From a virus: 27,502 nt of DNA. A model generated the notes under the pieces. That model did not search any database. It saw only the letters and a program-made list of their open reading frames with translations, and was not told the DNA's origin. The DNA lies in the IMG/VR virus record IMGVR_UViG_3300047548_000688, positions 1 to 27,502 of that record. One strand, given 5' to 3'. How positions within the stretch are numbered: the first letter of the stretch is position 1; each line of letters begins with the position of its first letter. This document shows positions 25,301-27,502 of this stretch, piece after piece. A program made the translations under genes and the position numbers.

Positions 25301-25395
25301 AGTTTAAAAATAAACCCCGTGACTTAGGAGTGGTAGCGGTCACGTCCTAAATCACAGGGTTATTATAATGCTTTCCATTGGCCGCTACAACCAAT
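25301..25395 (-). ncRNA. Structured leader RNA with kissing hairpins
   Basis: On the minus strand, hairpin P1 AUUGG/CCAAU (25395-25391 with 25381-25377) has the loop UUGUAGCGG. Hairpin P2 is a 17-bp stem (25361-25345 with 25329-25313, two G-U pairs, no mismatches) whose loop contains CCGCUAC (25339-25333). GUAGCGG of loop 1 (25388-25382) is the exact complement of CCGCUAC, giving a 7-bp kissing or pseudoknot helix. P2 runs into UAUUUUU and the start codon follows 5 bases later. No leftward gene lies upstream, so this is a leader and not an end-of-operon terminator. Likely an attenuator, riboswitch-like or translational control element. Confidence 0.65.
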
Positions 25396-25410
25396 CGTCT
25401 TTCGACACGG

Positions 25411-25440
25411 CAAATATACATTCAGAAATTTCAAATGCAA
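25411..25440 (-). promoter_or_regulatory. Promoter of the replication operon
   Basis: Minus-strand TTG (25438-25440), 19-base spacer, TATATTTG (25411-25418). Transcription would start near 25404, so the RNA would open just before hairpin P1. Confidence 0.65.
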
Positions 25441-25476
25441 CAAATAAACATATAAACACCGTGTTAATAAAAATAT

Positions 25477-25508
25477 TTTGGTAAATGTAGAACAACCATG
25501 TATATTTG
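25477..25508 (+). promoter_or_regulatory. Promoter of the SSB-like gene
   Basis: TTTG (25477-25480), 20-base spacer, TATATTTG (25501-25508): the best match to the Bacteroidota consensus in the window. It gives a leader of about 10 bases before the ATG at 25525 and runs divergently from the replication operon. Confidence 0.7.
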
Positions 25509-25524
25509 TGGAAAATTATATATC

Positions 25525-25866
25525 ATGTTTAATATTACAGGAAAAGTGGTAGCAGTCGGAGATAAGCAATCTCGCGGCAATTTTGATTTCATTGAGTTCG
25601 TATTAGAGAACTCTAGAGAAGTTGGTGGAAACACCTACACAGACACATACGCCTTCACAATTGGAGGTAAGTCACTTGATAGCGTCATGACGCCAGTTGT
25701 GGGCGATGTATCTGATGTGAAGTTTAACATTCGTTCAAAGGAGTACAATGGTAAGTACTATACAAGTTTGAACGTCTACTCAGTAGAGGTGAAGGAGGCG
25801 GCTCCGAAGGGAACAGGGGGGAAGAAGGCAGCCCCGGTACAATCAGATGATGATTTGCCGTTTTAA
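25525..25866 (+). CDS. SSB-like DUF3127 protein
   Basis: A 113-residue protein starting MFNITGKVVAVGDKQ; an earlier in-frame ATG overlaps the promoter. The body is one OB-like fold (FDFIEFVLEN, TYAFTIGGKS, GDVSDVKFNIRSKEYNGKYY, SLNVYSVEV), and the tail ends SDDDLPF, the acidic peptide by which SSB proteins recruit partners. These are the marks of DUF3127 proteins of Bacteroidota phages, considered single-strand binding proteins. It would cover single-stranded DNA at forks and during RecT recombination. Followed by a strong terminator. Confidence 0.8.
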   Translation: MFNITGKVVAVGDKQSRGNFDFIEFVLENSREVGGNTYTDTYAFTIGGKSLDSVMTPVVGDVSDVKFNIRSKEYNGKYYTSLNVYSVEVKEAAPKGTGGKKAAPVQSDDDLPF

Positions 25867-25879
25867 GTTGATTGAGCAG

Positions 25880-25910
25880 AAAGGGGGGTTGACCCCCTTT
25901 TTTGTTTTTG
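25880..25910 (+). terminator. Intrinsic terminator after the SSB-like gene
   Basis: AAAGGGGG (25880-25887) pairs with CCCCCTTT (25893-25900) around a short loop and is followed by TTTGTTTTT. 14 bases after the stop codon. Confidence 0.85.
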
Positions 25911-25932
25911 TAGATATTAACATCTAGCATCA

Positions 25933-26262
25933 ATGTCCAATAAAATACATAATTTCGTCAATATGTCAAACAACTTTGCTATAGATAGTAACGGCATGTT
26001 GCACTGCTTCATTCTAATGGAGTATGATATGGACGAAACACGAGAGGATGGTGTTGTTGCCGAGTGGTCGCCCTGCTATTTTGCGATAGCCGACATTTTA
26101 TATATGGCCAACAACTTAAACTCAAAGGGTGGAGTATCATTAAAATCTACTCTTGTAACTTTAATAGCAGGACATACGTTAACCCTTAGAGGTAATGCTA
26201 AAGAACTTGCTATGATATATAGCAATTTCCTTTCAGGAAGAGATAAATACAAATTCAACTAA
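25933..26262 (+). CDS. Hypothetical protein, 109 residues
   Basis: Not recognised. Starts MSNKIHNFVNMSNNFAIDSN; a Met 10 codons in (MSNNFAID) is an alternative start. Beta-rich (HCFILMEYDMDETREDG, SPCYFAIADILYMANNLN) with VTLIAGHTLTLRGNAKELA near the end. No TAnnTTTG element precedes it; the gene is one base from the metallophosphoesterase gene. Confidence 0.6.
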   Translation: MSNKIHNFVNMSNNFAIDSNGMLHCFILMEYDMDETREDGVVAEWSPCYFAIADILYMANNLNSKGGVSLKSTLVTLIAGHTLTLRGNAKELAMIYSNFLSGRDKYKFN

Positions 26263-26263
26263 A

Positions 26264-27262
26264 ATGTCAAAACCTACAAAGGCTGGTGAATTGGCGGTAG
26301 AGTACTTAAAGAAGTACCCTAAACTACCTATACTAACAATAGCCAAAAAACTATATGCTGATCATCCTTTAATGTATAAGGACGTAGAGCATGCAAGAGA
26401 TTATCTTAGAAAGAAAACAGGACTGCAAGGAAAAAAGTCTAGAAGCGTAAAAAATAAGGAGTTACATAGGCCTATTGAGTATAAGTATAATCCATTTGAG
26501 GATATACCAAAATCATATAAATCATCTCCCAGTTTTTTAACTCTTCCTATTCATCATAATAATATTCTTGTTCTTTCTGATATACATTTTCCATATCACG
26601 ATGAGGAGGCATTAAGGGCGGCTATCCAATATGGCTTGGACAAGAATGTAAATTGTGTTTATTTGAATGGAGATATTTTAGATTTCTACGCATTATCAAA
26701 CTTTGATAAGGATCCAAGCAAACCAAAGATGAAGGTTGAACTTGAACAGGGCAGATGGTTCATCAAGGAATTGAGAGCCGCCTTCCCTAACGCAGGTATC
26801 TATTATAAGATTGGAAACCACGAATATAGATTAGAGAGATGGTTAAGCATCAAGGCTCCTGAGTGGATTGAAACAGACGAGTTTGAACTTCAAATGCTTT
26901 TAAGATTTGGAGAGAATGGAATTAAATTAGTTGAATCTCAAACAGTTGCACTTGCAGGTGACTTGTGTATTATACACGGTCACGAATATAGAGGTGGCGG
27001 AACGGTTCAACCGGCAAGAGCATTATATCTAAAGACAAAGAGAAATACTGTTTGCGGACACTTCCACAGAAAATCTGAATTTGTGACGCGAGATATACAA
27101 GACAATATACACGGAGCATACACAACTGGCTGTCTATGTGAGTTAAACCCTGACTATATGCCACATAATGACTGGGTGCATGGATTTTGCGTAGTAGAAT
27201 TTGACGCTACAGGAAAATTTTCGGTAGACAACAAGATGATTATAAATGGCAAGGTTGTGTAA
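26264..27262 (+). CDS. Calcineurin-like metallophosphoesterase with N-terminal HTH region
   Basis: A 332-residue protein. The N-terminal 60 residues (GELAVEYLKKYPKLPILTIA, KDVEHARDYLRKKTG) look like a small DNA-binding helix-turn-helix. From residue 100 the metal-site motifs appear in order: LSDIHFPYHD (104-113), NGDILDF (135-141), GNHE (184-187), IHGHE (about 237-241) and GHFHR. Such enzymes hydrolyse phosphoesters; in phages they include DNA nucleases or end-processing enzymes of the SbcD/Mre11 group. The HTH region supports DNA as substrate. Next to the SSB-like gene on the same strand. Confidence 0.82.
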   Translation: MSKPTKAGELAVEYLKKYPKLPILTIAKKLYADHPLMYKDVEHARDYLRKKTGLQGKKSRSVKNKELHRPIEYKYNPFEDIPKSYKSSPSFLTLPIHHNNILVLSDIHFPYHDEEALRAAIQYGLDKNVNCVYLNGDILDFYALSNFDKDPSKPKMKVELEQGRWFIKELRAAFPNAGIYYKIGNHEYRLERWLSIKAPEWIETDEFELQMLLRFGENGIKLVESQTVALAGDLCIIHGHEYRGGGTVQPARALYLKTKRNTVCGHFHRKSEFVTRDIQDNIHGAYTTGCLCELNPDYMPHNDWVHGFCVVEFDATGKFSVDNKMIINGKVV

Positions 27263-27291
27263 AAAGAAAAGGAGCCTCCGAGGACGCTCCT
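27262..27291 (-). terminator. Leftward terminator facing the metallophosphoesterase gene
   Basis: On the minus strand AGGAGC pairs with GCUCCU (27270-27291 region, 10-base loop with a possible inner CUC/GAG pair) and is followed by UUUUCUUUUU. It would stop leftward transcripts from beyond 27291. A minus-strand -7-like TACTTTTG is at 27318-27325. Confidence 0.55.
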
Positions 27292-27379
27292 AATCTTAAC
27301 AGGAAGGTAAGGCAAAACAAAAGTACATTATGGGGAATACAAAATAACAGGAAGTTATTCCCTACTAAATCAAGATATT

Positions 27380-27502
27380 ATGATTATCACGAAGGAGGAG
27401 GCTCTATCATTGAATGTTGGCGTGGGTAGAGTATTGGTTCAAATACCATACGTTATTACACCCGATATCGTATTAAATAACGCAAAGATTTCGCTACAAG
27501 CC
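27380..27502 (+). CDS. Unknown gene, truncated by the window end
   Basis: Open frame from ATG at 27380 to the window edge, 41 residues: MIITKEEALSLNVGVGRVLV, then QIPYVITPDIVLNNAKISLQ. The short beta segment GRVLVQIP followed by a loop with ITPDIVLNNA resembles the start of a small barrel, perhaps GroES-like, but the visible part is too short to assign. Confidence 0.5.
   Translation, partial: MIITKEEALSLNVGVGRVLVQIPYVITPDIVLNNAKISLQA

Overview
The window reads as part of a tailed double-stranded DNA phage (or phage-plasmid) of a Bacteroidota host. Almost no Shine-Dalgarno sequences precede the genes. At least ten intergenic sites match the Bacteroidota -7 promoter element TAnnTTTG, several with TTG or TTTG 19-21 bp upstream. 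Genes are short, tightly packed and very often joined by ATGA start/stop overlaps. No tRNA, rRNA, CRISPR array, integrase or transposase was seen.

Layout. 1-2198 (+): the end of a late operon, with the C-terminal part of a receptor-binding or tail-type protein, an M15 peptidase endolysin, two small holin-like membrane proteins and an overlapping spanin-like pair. 2140-5437 (-): NinG-like HNH protein, RusA-like resolvase, double MazG-like pyrophosphohydrolase, DUF6321 protein and basic small proteins. 5438-5946: divergent intergenic region with a promoter-driven pseudoknot RNA candidate. 5947-6371 (+): two basic small proteins. 6423-10730 (-): GroES-like protein, a membrane protein with an AT-hook tail, RecT annealase, RecE-like exonuclease and small regulators. 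10868-17634 (-): an accessory region of small unknown genes, including three tandem paralogues, next to a class II glutamine amidotransferase and an amidoligase. 17635-18936: a repeat-rich, mostly non-coding locus with four parS-like ParB sites, iteron-like repeats, inverted repeats and a very GC-rich patch. 19264-19813: another non-coding stretch with an sRNA candidate and a pseudoknot-capable repeat cluster. 19814-25300 (-): orphan cytosine-C5 methyltransferase with a second long gene nested inside it in another frame, a DnaA domain IV-like protein, a primase-helicase and a replication-initiator-like protein. 25525-27502 (+): SSB-like DUF3127 protein, a metallophosphoesterase and a truncated gene.

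How they fit. The leftward genes form replication (primase-helicase, DnaA-like protein, HTH initiator), recombination (RecT, RecE-like, RusA, NinG-like) and nucleotide-control modules. The rightward genes at the left edge carry out host lysis. The parS-like and iteron-like sites beside a basic small protein suggest an origin or partition locus; no ParA or ParB gene is in the window. The most unusual items are that parS cluster, the gene nested in dcm, the kissing-loop leader RNA in front of the replication operon, and the pseudoknot RNA near 5.55 kb. Assignments rest on reading motifs by eye; no database search was possible.
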